Shown here: positions 1-9,905 of the stretch, piece after piece
How positions within the stretch are numbered: the stretch's first letter is position 1
Layout: each line of letters begins with the position of its first letter
From: Phytoseiulus persimilis
Lineage: Eukaryota; Arthropoda; Arachnida; Mesostigmata; Phytoseiidae
Length of the DNA: 64,000 nucleotides
Reading direction: 5' to 3'
Assembly: GCA_037576195.1 (NCBI GenBank)
Contig: CM075104.1
Coordinates: 8,314,775-8,378,774 of the forward strand
Position numbers and translations under genes: made by a program
The notes under the pieces: generated by a model
The model's input: the letters and a program-made list of their open reading frames with translations, nothing else
What the model was told of the DNA's origin: nothing
The model's database searches: none

Positions 1-1697
1 ACAGCAACGCGATAGCCGCTGAATGCCATTCTATACATAACAGTTTCAGGGAGCGTCGAGGTGTTCGAAATGTGTTTCGTGAACTCGTCAGCCCCTTCGT
101 AGGCGAATACTTGTATCATACAGGTAGACATTCCCCGCGATACCTCTCTGTGTGTACGTTCTCGGAAGCGCCAATGTTTTCCTTGTGTAAATACCTCCTT
201 GTCCCGTCTGTGTGTGTCTGTCCCAACATGTGTGTCTTCAAAACGCGGCAGACCGAGGCGAGACCGTGCAAAGGAATTATTGGCTGGTTGTTGTGTCAAC
301 GATTTCATCTCCTTCGTTGTATATTATACCCGTCTAGTCCTGTGTCTCGAAAATACATCCATGGAAAATCTCTGAATCTTGTTGAATGCACGAAAAGTGT
401 TTGGTGCAACTCACTGCACATGCGAAGCTGACAGTTTATGCGATACAGAATGACTCGGTATCCTTCCTCGGGGTACGGTTCCACCCGAGCGTCAGCTCGT
501 CTATGCACAAACGTTTGAAAGAACGTCATACGATCTCCGAAAGTTCTAGAATTCGATCAAAATGAGCGGTCAATTCTTCGTAACACGTCGAGTTCTCACG
601 GCCGTTCGCATAAAATTCCTTGAGGGAGCTGCTCTGATGCTCCGGTTCTCACTCGGTTGCGCCGTCTCTTTTTGAGATTTTCTTCACGGAACCGGGTGTC
701 ATGTAGTTCACTCCGCAATTATTCCGATAGAATTCATCCCTTATTATGAGAAGCTCTCATATGTTCTGAGACCGAATTCCAAATTCAATTCGATTAAATG
801 AAATCATGAATTTGATTGGAATCCAGATCCAGGACATACCACACGAGATTTTTTTTCATGCAATAGTGTGTCAAAAATTTCACTCAACAGTTCTCTAGAT
901 AGAAGCAACACTCATCGTCCTCGGGAATAGCTCATGAATTTCATCATGAGATCGCCGTTGAAGTCAGCAGAAGAGATCGCAAATCACGTGACCAATTGAC
1001 TGGCTCGATAACCAGTTAGGACGACCTCAAGAGCGCTGAGCAGATCGTGTTCTCTCCCGTCCATGAACCGTTTTGATGATGAAGTTAATGACGGAGAGCA
1101 ACGCTTAAGGAGCTCGTTGGTTCTGGTCCTGTAGAGTCAGCGACCCTGTTCTTGTTAGGCTCTCCGGTGGGATGAACATCGACGAGATAGTTCAGGAACA
1201 GTATTGTGGGAAATACACGCAGTTGAAGTCTCTCGCTGGTAACCGATACAATAGAAACTAAAAGGCAGTGCATCCTTCGTTGTGCTGTTCAGGAATAAGA
1301 CCGCGTTGTTCAGATCGACTCCTGCCTGCGCGTAGTGTGTCGTGTTGTTTCCCTCCTTAGGTGTGGCCCGTTTGAGTCGAGTTGCTGTTCGGAAATGTTC
1401 AGGTGTCGATTCAAGGAACTTCGAGTGCCTTCAGAGTATCCGTGAACCCACATGTCAAGATGACTCATGAGTCATGCTCAATGATTCACCACCCTGAAAA
1501 TCTACTATTTTTCGCCTAATTGATGAATAACGGTATCGTTTCAAATCCCGAATTGCTGAGGGCCGAGGGCCGTTTGAAACCTCAGCTCAGCACAACGTTT
1601 CCGGACGAGAACGAAATCGCAAACCATGATCTGCGGAACTCTCGCTAACTGCCGTCAGTCATCACCTCTCTCCTGCTCCCCATGGCTCCGAGTTTCC
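1..1697. other. No recognised gene; possible exon fragment at left edge
   Basis: I recognise no gene here. On the + strand, bases 50 to about 130 could be an internal exon: a TTTCAG acceptor ends at 49, about 27 open codons follow (including NVFRELVSPFVGEYLYHT), and GTAGAC follows the open stretch. The remainder to 540 is rich in TGTG runs and looks non-coding. The stretch 540-1697 shows no motif, repeat or splice pattern I can support. Confidence 0.3.
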
Positions 1698-1964
1698 TCA
1701 GTCTGTCAGCGCTTGAGCATCGTTGTCCTTGAGTTTCAAAATCTCTTTCCTAGATTCCTCCAGTTGACGAAGGAAGAAGCGGATATGTTTCGAAAATAAC
1801 TTCCTACTTTGCTCTCTCGCTGACATTCGAGCAGAGGGTGTACGAGGTCTCTCGGTGAGCCCGGTCTGGCGTGCGGCATCGCGAGTCTCTTGCATGTAGG
1901 CTGCGGCGGTGAGAGACGCGGGCTCAGAGAAGGCTACTGGAAGCTTCTTCGTATCTTCTCTCAT
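1698..1964 (-). CDS. Possible small uncharacterised protein, 88 aa
   Basis: I do not recognise this family. The reading frame starts with ATG at 1964 and has an in-frame TAG five codons upstream, so it is complete as a single exon. The C-terminal half is charged and looks helical (KLFSKHIRFFLRQLEESRKE), with evenly spaced Leu and Phe compatible with a short amphipathic or coiled-coil helix. There is no signal peptide or Cys pattern. Random frames of about 90 codons are common in 64 kb, so composition is the only positive evidence. It could equally be one exon of a larger - strand gene. Confidence 0.2.
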   Translation of the reverse strand: MREDTKKLPVAFSEPASLTAAAYMQETRDAARQTGLTERPRTPSARMSAREQSRKLFSKHIRFFLRQLEESRKEILKLKDNDAQALTD

Positions 1965-3383
1965 AGCTGAGCTTTCCTATTCGCGACACGTCCCTCACAA
2001 TCGGGATTCCGAGGAGCATTCTCCTGCGATGTTCGACTCCTCGAGGGGCTTGGAGGGGGACAGAAGAAAACTTTGCCAGGCAAACCACTCCAATTACCGA
2101 TTAGATTGATCGGATTGCTTGGTGCGAAAGCTAGGGAAAAACTCTGACACGTTCAAGAATTATCGAATTTCCCCCTGTCAGCTATAGCAGAAACAGGCTT
2201 TTCGAATGACATTAGTTCCTCTTCAGCCGGGCTTGGAATATTCCGTTGAAGTCGTTATTGATACTCCCTCAGTCCGACTGTTCCGCTACAAGCCGTTATT
2301 GGTGCTGACCCGAAACGGGGCCGGATAACTGATGTAGCACTTCGGACAAGCTCGACGGCGACGGTGTCATTCATCGAAAGGAAACGATTCACAAGAGGCT
2401 CGTCTCCCGATCACTGTCACCGATGAATCGAACCGGAAATTCGGAATGGAATTTGGTAACGGAAGGTCAGCGTGGCAGATTTATGCCCCAAACCCCAATC
2501 TTTCACAGGACGCCCGGGATGGAGAATTCTGGGTTCGGAGAACCTTGCGTACAAAGAACGTGCCACATGAGAAACCTCACGCATGAACGCAAAGCTCTCC
2601 TCAGTCACCTTCGTGGGGAAGGAAGCTCTTGAGACGGAACAATTCTTTCGAGCTGGGCGCCATCGGAGAACAAACAGCAAAAGCAATTCTATTTTGGAGA
2701 AGCATGCACTGAATTGTTGAGCTCCTGGAATCGAGGCAGCAGTTCCTTCGGAACTCCAGTTTGTGCATGTTTCTCTTCAGATGCCGTCCTTGAAACAGGG
2801 CTGACACCGCAAATCGCTCTCCCCGTTTCGAAATTTCATCACCCTGTGAGATCTGTGCGATCTCCATCTGCTCGCATCATGACCTGGCGCCGTTGAAGCT
2901 CTGATGAGCCATGTACTCCTCCTTTTATGACAGGATTCTTTCCAAGCCCGAGTGGGGCAGTTGGGGCACACTTCGTCCCTTCCCAAAATCTTGAGGATGA
3001 GGGCGCTGTCGCCTGGATTCCCGACTCCTTCCACCTGGAATCCACATCACAGGCTGTGCACTCAATGTGCAGAAACATCCGTCAAACCCATCTCTCCGCG
3101 CCTCGAACACTAGAAAACCTAGTTCTCAGTAATTGGTACGTTCACCCTACGTGATACATCTCCATTTCGCGCTTCTGTGGATATATTCGGTCAGCATTGA
3201 CCCCCGTCAGTTCAGATGACCACCAGAATGAGGGACAGAAGAACTTGATCATTAGGATTGGTGGAGTAACCACCTTTGATGGTTACTAAACTATCCCGAT
3301 CAAGAACACCCGTATTACTTCCTCTGTTGTCTCTAAAAGACCCATCAAGTTTTCCCCTAAGTTCTCCGTGAGACTCGTTCCGA
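1965..3383. other. No recognised feature
   Basis: Overlapping frames occur on both strands, for example around 2417-2690 and 2777-3110, but none shows a conserved motif or convincing splice sites. I see no inverted or tandem repeat. Confidence 0.4.
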
Positions 3384-3449
3384 GTGTTGCGAAAAAAAAT
3401 TGGTTCGGCACCGGGAGCGTCTCACTTGATCCATGATCGTCCCACGTCA

Positions 3450-3713
3450 ATGGTTGCCGAGGACATCGATGTATCTATCCTGGATCTCGAGCGAGATACA
3501 GAAGTATCTTATAGCTCTGAGAGGCTTCCGGAGGACGTTCGAACGTTCTATCATTCTCGCTCAGAGCTGGACAGCCTTTCGCGAGAAATCGCCGATGATC
3601 TCACGATTCGCACGTCGGATTCTGCTATGGGAGAGACTCAAGAGCAAGGGGCGCCTTTTTCTGTCAGGAGTGGAAAAACTTTTTTGTTCGGTTTTCACAC
3701 ATTCAAACTTTGA
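3450..3713 (+). CDS. Possible coding exon, uncharacterised
   Basis: An open frame from ATG 3450 encodes 87 residues with an acidic, Ser-rich composition (for example RSELDSLSREIADDLTIRTS) that looks more protein-like than the overlapping frames. It stays open upstream to about 3384. It ends about 125 bp before the mariner remnant. I recognise no domain. It may be an exon of a host gene, a flank of the transposon, or chance. Confidence 0.18.
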   Translation: MVAEDIDVSILDLERDTEVSYSSERLPEDVRTFYHSRSELDSLSREIADDLTIRTSDSAMGETQEQGAPFSVRSGKTFLFGFHTFKL

Positions 3714-3837
3714 CACCTCCCGTGAAAAACGCACGTTCTGCGCCGTCCGAAACAAGCATTGCGTGTTGTTGGTGGGTAATACTCGAACGCATTGACGTTG
3801 GCGGCGTTCATCTCGGCTGCCCGTTTTTTTTTCTGTG

Positions 3838-5002
3838 ATGAAGCAACCAATTGGAGAGGGCTTTCGAGCAATTCTACTTCTCAAACTCAAACTTGAAGAT
3901 ACAGCTGCACACTCTGCTGAAGAGTTATGTGCAGCATTCGGGCCTTCTTGAGTACCAATCAAGACAGTGGAAAGATGGTTTCGAAAATCTCGTGCGGGAG
4001 ACATCCACCTCAAAGATGCTCCAAGGTCTGGCAGACCTAAAGAGATGGACGGCGATACCATATTCGCAGCATTGGAAGAGAGTCCTGAGCTGAGTAGTTT
4101 TGCCATAGCGGAGAGGCTGGGTGTCAGTGACCATGCGATCCGGAATAATTTGCATAAAATGGCGAGAGTTTATAAGCTCGGACAATGGATGCCCAATCTC
4201 TCAACGTCTTGTCAGAAACTAATGTGTGTGACTGTGTGCAGTTCCCCGGTGCAATCACACTTCCTGCGCAGTGTCCTCGATTAGATCGTTTCGACAACGG
4301 AACCCGTCAGCACTTCCGGGTCCCTCGGGGAACACCGACCCCACGGCACGCAAAGCAGAAAACCATGGAGAAGAAGCTCCTTCCCTGTGTTTGGTGGATT
4401 AACGGACATCATGAATTCTTGAAACCCGGCGAAATAGTTAACCTGAGATACCGCAGATAACGACCCTTTTCTTCGGTTTCCCGTCGAAGAACCGCATCAG
4501 ATGAGATCGCTATCTGATGAGCTCGTTTTCTGACAAGTTCGTTATCTGGAGCAGTTTCTTGAGAAAAAATCGAAAAAAGAGGGTTCGTTATCTGCGGCAC
4601 TTTAGGGTACTGCTTAAGTCTATCTTTCGCAGGTGCAGCCGGTGTATGAAGCGTTGCGCGGGAAGGAAACCAGCCTCATGACAAGACGGGGAGTTATCCC
4701 TCAACATGACAATGCGAGGACCCACATTGCAAAGACCACCCAGGACATCATCACACGATTGAATTCCGAGGTTCTGTCGCACCCTCCTTATACTCCGGAC
4801 CTTGCCCCGTCCGATTATCACCGCTTTCCCGATTTGCAAGATTATCTCGGTGGCAGAATTTTCAACTCCGAAGAGCCCCTAAAAAACGCTGTTGTTCCCT
4901 TCTTCGAAGAAAACGAAGTCGAGTTCTGCTGAAAACATATCGCTGACCTGGTGGATCGTAGGAGGAGGTGTCTGGCTGTCGAGGGAGATAACTTCGATCG
5001 GA
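3838..5002 (+). pseudogene. mariner transposase pseudogene, interrupted by a small inverted-repeat element
   Basis: This is a broken Tc1/mariner transposase. Reading from about 3838, the first part matches the mariner paired-like helix-turn-helix: WFRKSRAGDIHLKDAPRSGR, then an acidic stretch and AERLGVSDHAIRNNL. The frame is cut by a TGA near 3946 and by a TAG near 4282. The catalytic region resumes at 4318-4450 (CVWWINGHHEF, PGEIVNL). After an inserted element it continues at 4621-4932 with YLSQVQPVYEALRGK, the HDNARTH motif carrying the second catalytic Asp, and YTPDLAPSDYHRFPDL carrying the third. EGDNFD, like the mariner C terminus, follows a further stop. No terminal inverted repeats were found at either end. 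The copy is old and non-functional because of its stops, frameshift and insertion. Confidence 0.9.
4449..4600. mobile_element. Small inverted-repeat element (MITE-like) inserted in the mariner remnant
   Basis: About 152 bp are bounded by inverted repeats of roughly 25 bp. The left end reads TACCGCAGATAACGACCCTT and the right end, reverse complemented, TGCCGCAGATAACGAACCCT. A T-rich block with TTCG follows both. It separates mariner codons PGEIVNL and YLSQVQPVYEALR, which are near neighbours in mariner transposases, so it is probably an insertion. Its core (ATCTGATGAGCTC then TCTGACAAGTTCG) resembles the core of the element at 12698-12780, suggesting one family. I could not define a clean target-site duplication. 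No coding capacity. Confidence 0.7.
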
Positions 5003-6490
5003 ATCTGTCTTGGTCATGAAAAATTGTGATAACTTGTATTTTCGGGGGAAAAAAAACGTTTGTTGGAGGGTGAGCTGGCGGGGCGTTATGTCAGAGAGAC
5101 CGTTTCCATACGTCGGCAGTTCGTCGCTGATTTCCCACAAGATCTGGAAACCGTCGATAGTGCTCAAACTGGATACAGTATTAGGAAACGATCGGCGGCA
5201 ATAAGAAAGAGTCGGCCTGTTACGACGATGAATGCGACATCCAAGTGCCCGAAACTTTGCCGCCGCCAGCGGTGGAGCAGGAAACCTATCGCGAGACGAG
5301 TTCCTGGCGGCGCCCCCCTTGCACTCGCCGAGGCACCCAGCTTCGATCGGTAGAGTACGTAGGCTGTCATCAATCTTTCACGGCCGAAGAAATACGTTGC
5401 TGCGAGCTGGATTGAGATATGGTTGATGGTTATCAACGATAATTGGGTCCTCGTGAAAAATATCTGTCATATCTATTCCGCTCGGAGGACTTCCAGTCGC
5501 AGTTGATCCAACTGATGAGGTAGTAGGCTCTCCTATGACCTCCGTTCCAGATCGAGTCATTACTTGATCCACGACGCTTGAAGGAACTGATCCCTTTTCA
5601 TTGGTTCAACGACTGGTTTTCAGGATTGTGTTTTGACCTTGATAAGGGTTTTCTGTTGAGCTACACTTCTTGAGCCATTAGGAGACGCTCTGTTTGGAGA
5701 GCTGCCACTTTCAGCCCCTCCGAATGGACACGTGAAGGCTCGATAACGAGTTCAAGTAAGAGAATTCCGTATTCGAGACCCCTTTCGTTTCAAATCAGCT
5801 CCGCCGAATCCTCTCTTCTCGTTGTCATCAATATAGTCTTTCCGAGCGCCATAGGTGGAAATTCTGGGACTTCTTGCGATAATCTTTGAGTGAAGATGGA
5901 CGAATATGCATGTGTGGAATTAGAGTCCTCGTATCGAAAATGACGCTCAGAAGATGATATTCGTGTTCGCCCAGCTCAGTTTCTACTATCACGATCATAT
6001 TGAGTATTCCAACTCTGACACTTGCGAGCCCTGGCTTGTACTCGAGTTTCCGTTTCAGACGAGTGCGAGCGGAACCACGGAGAGAAGAAAGGGCGCCGTA
6101 TTCATCCATAGCACTCTAATTGAATGGTTTTTTTTGGTTGAAGTTTCTTGCCTGATCTAGAGCACCGGCTCGAACCACAGAGTAGGAGCCATGTAGGCCC
6201 AACTGGATTACAGTTGCTCGAATCGCCGTGAGTTCCTTTGATACCGTAAGCGAACCCGACTTCTCGGACAAGATCTGTGATTGAAGTCTCTGGTCGAGTT
6301 ATAACATTTCTGCGTTCGACTGTGACTGACTATTGTTAGACGGGCAATTGCGCAGAGTGAGAATGTTTTAGTCACATTTTGTCACCGCATCTTTTTGCTG
6401 TCTTGTGTGTGGGACTGGTGAAAGTTGGCTCAGCTTGTTACCGATGGTGAGCGCGGTTAAGGAAAGGAGCTCGGAAAAACGTTGAAACTT
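5003..6490. other. No recognised gene; two protein-like frames
   Basis: A + strand frame at 5060-5353 (97 aa, basic C terminus) and a - strand frame at 5828-6109 (93 aa, with an in-frame TAG just upstream of its ATG at 6109) have plausible composition. Neither matches a family I know, and lengths under 100 codons are expected by chance. The stretch 6110-6490 is the upstream flank of the His-rich gene. Confidence 0.3.
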
Positions 6491-6496
6491 CTCGCT

Positions 6497-6503
6497 TATA
6501 AGT
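6497..6503 (+). promoter_or_regulatory. TATA box of the His-rich secreted protein gene
   Basis: TATAAGT lies 49 bp upstream of the start codon at 6546. Transcription would begin about 30 bp downstream, near 6525-6540, giving a very short leader. This layout is typical of strongly expressed arthropod genes for secreted structural or effector proteins. Confidence 0.6.
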
Positions 6504-6545
6504 CACCGACGCTTTCCAGCTGAAGCACACAGCTGACAGTTAGCA

Positions 6546-7629
6546 ATGGGACCGCCACCACCTTCGGTCCTACGAAATTGGGCCGCAGTCCTCCTGGTAC
6601 GTGGTATTGTGAACGAGACTCGGGGAAATCTCCGAGCTCGAACTTTCGACACTCTGTCCTGCATCGTCTTCCGTTACGAATCGATGTTCTTCAACACCTT
6701 CGAATCTTGATTTTCCTAACACGGCATTTGGCTTGATACTTTTCTAGTTCTGTGTCGTGACGACACACTGTGAGATACCGAAAGCCACCGATGATCTCGT
6801 CGCTACAGAAACTGTCGCGCCCGAAGTTGGCACGACGACCTTAGCTGCGCTCGTGACCGCAGATACTGCGAAGCCGCAAAATGATCTCCAAGTATCGGAA
6901 TCCCGTTACCACGGCGGTGGCCATCACGGCTCAGGCCGATATGGCGGTCATGGTCGCCGGGGGCACCGCCGTTACCACGGTGGACACCGTCATCACGGCC
7001 GCTACGGAGGACACCACCGCCATGGCGGGAGAGATTACAGAAACCATCACGACCGTTACGGGCGGCACGGGAATCGCCACGGCGGCCATCGACAGGAGCG
7101 CTACCACAACAACCATCGAGGAAACCATCACCACGGCCACGAGGGAGGACGGCATCGCCATGCCCACCATCATGGAGCTCGCGGAAGAGAGGGCGGTCAT
7201 TATGGCAACGACCACTACAAGAACAGAGGCCATAGGAACCACGGACACCGGAACACCTACCACAGAGAAGACTCATCGCATCACAGTAAGTATTACGACG
7301 ATCACCACGACGGCGACCACAGAAGGAGGTACAACGATCATCACAGACACCACGATCGTCACGGCGGGGGTGCACGGCACGGTCAACACCACCGCGAGCA
7401 CCACGGTAGGTACAGACACGGAGATGACTCTCACAGGCACGGCGGAGGCCACCACAAGAATCATCATGGACAGCATGGAAGACGAGGTCACGAGCACCAC
7501 AAGGAGCATGGCCAACATCGACATCACGGAGGAGGACACCACCGCGGGGGCCAACATCACAACGGAGGCCATCATCATCACCGGGGTCATCACCAACATC
7601 GCCAACATCGGCAGCATGGCGGATACTAA
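6546..7629 (+). CDS. Secreted histidine/glycine-rich protein
   Basis: There are two exons, 6546-6596 and 6748-7629, split by a phase-0 intron with a GTACGT donor and a TTTTCTAG acceptor. The product is 310 aa. Exon 1 plus the first codons of exon 2 form a signal peptide: MGPPPPSVLRNWAAVLL followed by FCVVTTHC. A Thr/Ala-rich acidic segment (about residues 26-68) follows. The rest is a low-complexity tail built from His, Gly, Arg, Tyr and Asn with many HH and GG pairs, for example RYHGGGHHGSGRYGGHGRRG. There are no other domains. Such tails bind Zn or Cu and occur in arthropod cuticular, salivary and antimicrobial proteins; which of these applies cannot be told. The frame choice rests on the signal peptide: another + frame stays open to 7861 but gives an implausible Thr/Ile-rich product from the same repeats. 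Confidence 0.85.
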
Positions 7630-8224
7630 GTTCACCGTTTTTCTCGATGTCTCCAACCTGAGAGCTCCGGCAGCGATATCCGCCGTTTGTGCTCTGGTCG
7701 CAGGACTCTCTTCCTCTGGGATGTGCTCGAAGTCGAGTGCCGGGTCGTGTTCAACGGACGTACCCTATGGTGTACCTTGGTGTCAATTCAACGGAGAAAA
7801 CTACGTACGTGACTGCGTCTCGGGAGATGACGAGCCGACGAGCAGGCTCTATTGTTGCTAGCAACTTCATGGCGTGCCATGCTTCTTTATCTGTATTTTG
7901 CCCTGTTTGCATCCACGTTTGTTGTGCGTTCGTTATGTGTTCCCTCTTCAATGATCTCAGTTCCTCACGTCAGATACACCGACGACACCACAACACGCGG
8001 AGAAAGACTATGACGGATCGTGCTTCAATTCAATCCGATCGGGATACGAGTCTTCGTCAATCTAGTCCTGTAGAGAACGATATCGTTAGGCAAGATTCTA
8101 TTCTGGAAACTTGCGCTGCAGTGAATGTGGTTCTGAAACTTGTCGAGAGCGTCTCCCCCATTGCTACTCCTCATTTGTTTGTTTTCAACGATGTATGTCG
8201 AGTCTGTTTCATGTCTGCTCCGGA
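7630..8224 (+). other. Probable 3' UTR of the His-rich gene
   Basis: No conserved frame is visible between the stop codon and the first AATAAA on the + strand. I infer that this is 3' untranslated sequence. The 326-codon frame that runs into it ends in a Cys-containing tail with no recognisable domain. Confidence 0.4.
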
Positions 8225-8230
8225 AATAAA
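8225..8230 (+). terminator. Candidate polyadenylation signal
   Basis: AATAAA lies 596 bp after the stop of the His-rich gene and is the first canonical signal downstream on this strand. The assignment is by position only. Confidence 0.35.
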
Positions 8231-9245
8231 GTTCCGCTGCGAGCGTCAACGGTTGAGTGATGTTTGATGTTGCGCGCTGTACTCGTGGCTCGACTCCCAC
8301 CTTTGGATCTATCCAAACGTTCGTGCCAGGGAGATTTCGACTCAATCAGAAGGCGCTATTGCACGGAATGCCAATTTCCAATTTGCGCTTGGGCGTGCAT
8401 TCTACAGCAGCAGGGAATCAGGTGTACACAAATATTACATCAACTGTACTCAGGTATCCTGGATGCCCTTGGGAGAGCAATATTGAGATGGATGAGATGC
8501 TCAGGCTCTGCTGGATAACTCCGTGAGCGTTCGATTGCACCCCTATTGTTGAAGATCTATGGTATTTATTGATCGCTTCTGCCATATCATATCACGTACT
8601 ACTCGGTTTCGGAAGGCCAAGAGATCCAACATTTGTTACAAAAACTCGACCAAGATAGTATGAACTCGGAAGTTCTGGAGGGCGGAACCTGAAGCCTGCG
8701 CAGCCCCCCACCTGGCCTCGCAACTGATGGAAACTGAATATGTATTCAACTATGTCTCACAGGCGGCTCCGTCATGAATGGACACGAATGACGGCGATAT
8801 CATCCGAGAGGAGGGTCTTTGGTACCCGCTCTTTAATGGCGGCGTCCCTTGGAGAGCACCGATCAACTCATAATGTAGGTTCCTCAACGACCCGATATTT
8901 CCTGCAGGAGTCTCTTGATGAATTCAGATCCCATGTTGGGATTTTCGAAATATGCGAAATCCTTGATACTTCCACCGCGAAATTCAAACTGGTAAGTTCC
9001 TACTCGCGGAGGCATTCAACTGGGAAACTAACCACATGCGTATCAGTGGCAATCGAATCCCTCAGAAACCACCAGAGAGCGCACACATAGCGTTCACGCC
9101 CGAACCCAACCCCTAAGAATTTTTCTGGAATCGTCGTCGATGTCGTTGAGATAGCTAGTCGGACGAGACTTCTATCATTCACATCCAATACTGCCTCAAT
9201 GCGGGACTTCGTTTTCTCCGCCCGAGTTCTCGCTCTTGCTCTGGG
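8231..9245. other. No recognised feature
   Basis: Intergenic stretch between the His-rich gene and the cysteine string protein gene. I see no supported frame or repeat. The last few hundred bases presumably contain the promoter of the downstream gene, but no TATA box stands out. Confidence 0.4.
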
Positions 9246-9266
9246 TGATATCTCCGAGAAAAACAG

Positions 9267-9905
9267 ATGAGCACCGAGATCAACAGCTTCAATTTGGTTG
9301 TGGTGACCACAGTTCCGCCCGAGAGGGCGCTCGTTCCACGTCGCACTCTTCACGACATCCTATATGGGCCTCCTGAGCCTGATCTATACAAGACTCTCGG
9401 CGTTGCCAAGAAAGCCACTGTGTCGCAGATCAGACGAGCCTATCGAAAGCTTGCCTTCGAAACTCATCCCGATCGGAACCAAGAAGCGAACGCGACTTCT
9501 CGATTCCAAAGGATCCAGTACGCTTATCAAATACTCTCGGATGAAGACAAACGGAAGATATACGATAAACATGGACTCAAAGGTTTGGCCCTATGCGAGC
9601 GTTTGGGCGGAGAATGGATTCCGTATATTCTGAAAATGGATGCCGTGTGGGTTCGTGTTTTGGGAACGTTGGCGTTCGTCGGTTCTGGTTTCTGTTGCGG
9701 CTGTTTCTTCTGCTGTTTCTTCTGTTGTTTCGGCTGTGGCTGCAATATGTGCTGTGATTACTGCTGTGGCCGTTACGTGCCCAAGGAAGAGTACGACTTC
9801 AGAAACAGATTTTCGAACAGCGGCGATTTCGGATCGACTGGTTGGTCACCGCGATCCAGACGATCCGGGGATACGATTCCACCATGGCATAGAAACGAAC
9901 TTTAA
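9267..9905 (+). CDS. Csp: Cysteine string protein (DNAJC5-type J-domain co-chaperone)
   Basis: A complete single exon of 212 aa. An in-frame TGA at 9246-9248 fixes ATG 9267 as the first start. Residues about 38-105 form a J domain: LYKTLGV, then RRAYRKLAFETHPDRN with the catalytic HPD at 67-69, then YAYQILSDEDKRKIYDKHG and LGL-like GLALCERLGG. A hydrophobic linker leads to the cysteine string at 142-168, with 13 Cys in 27 residues. CSPs are palmitoylated there and sit on synaptic and secretory vesicles, where they recruit Hsc70 to keep SNAP-25 and other exocytic proteins folded. The length is close to the usual 200 or so. An N-terminal extension of about 30 residues before the J domain is odd. 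The lack of introns suggests a retrocopy or intron loss, but no break is seen. Confidence 0.93.
   Translation: MSTEINSFNLVVVTTVPPERALVPRRTLHDILYGPPEPDLYKTLGVAKKATVSQIRRAYRKLAFETHPDRNQEANATSRFQRIQYAYQILSDEDKRKIYDKHGLKGLALCERLGGEWIPYILKMDAVWVRVLGTLAFVGSGFCCGCFFCCFFCCFGCGCNMCCDYCCGRYVPKEEYDFRNRFSNSGDFGSTGWSPRSRRSGDTIPPWHRNEL

Noticed and set aside
3561..4106. A 181-codon - strand frame
   Set aside because: It overlaps the recognisable mariner helix-turn-helix on the + strand, so it is antisense noise.
6803..7656. Long - strand frames opposite the His-rich gene
   Set aside because: They mirror the low-complexity repeat on the other strand and have no motif.
6881..7861. A 326-codon + frame overlapping the His-rich gene
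   Set aside because: It is the +1 shadow of the CAC/GGN codon repeat and gives a Thr/Ile-rich product without a signal peptide. The frame joined to exon 1 has a proper secretion signal.
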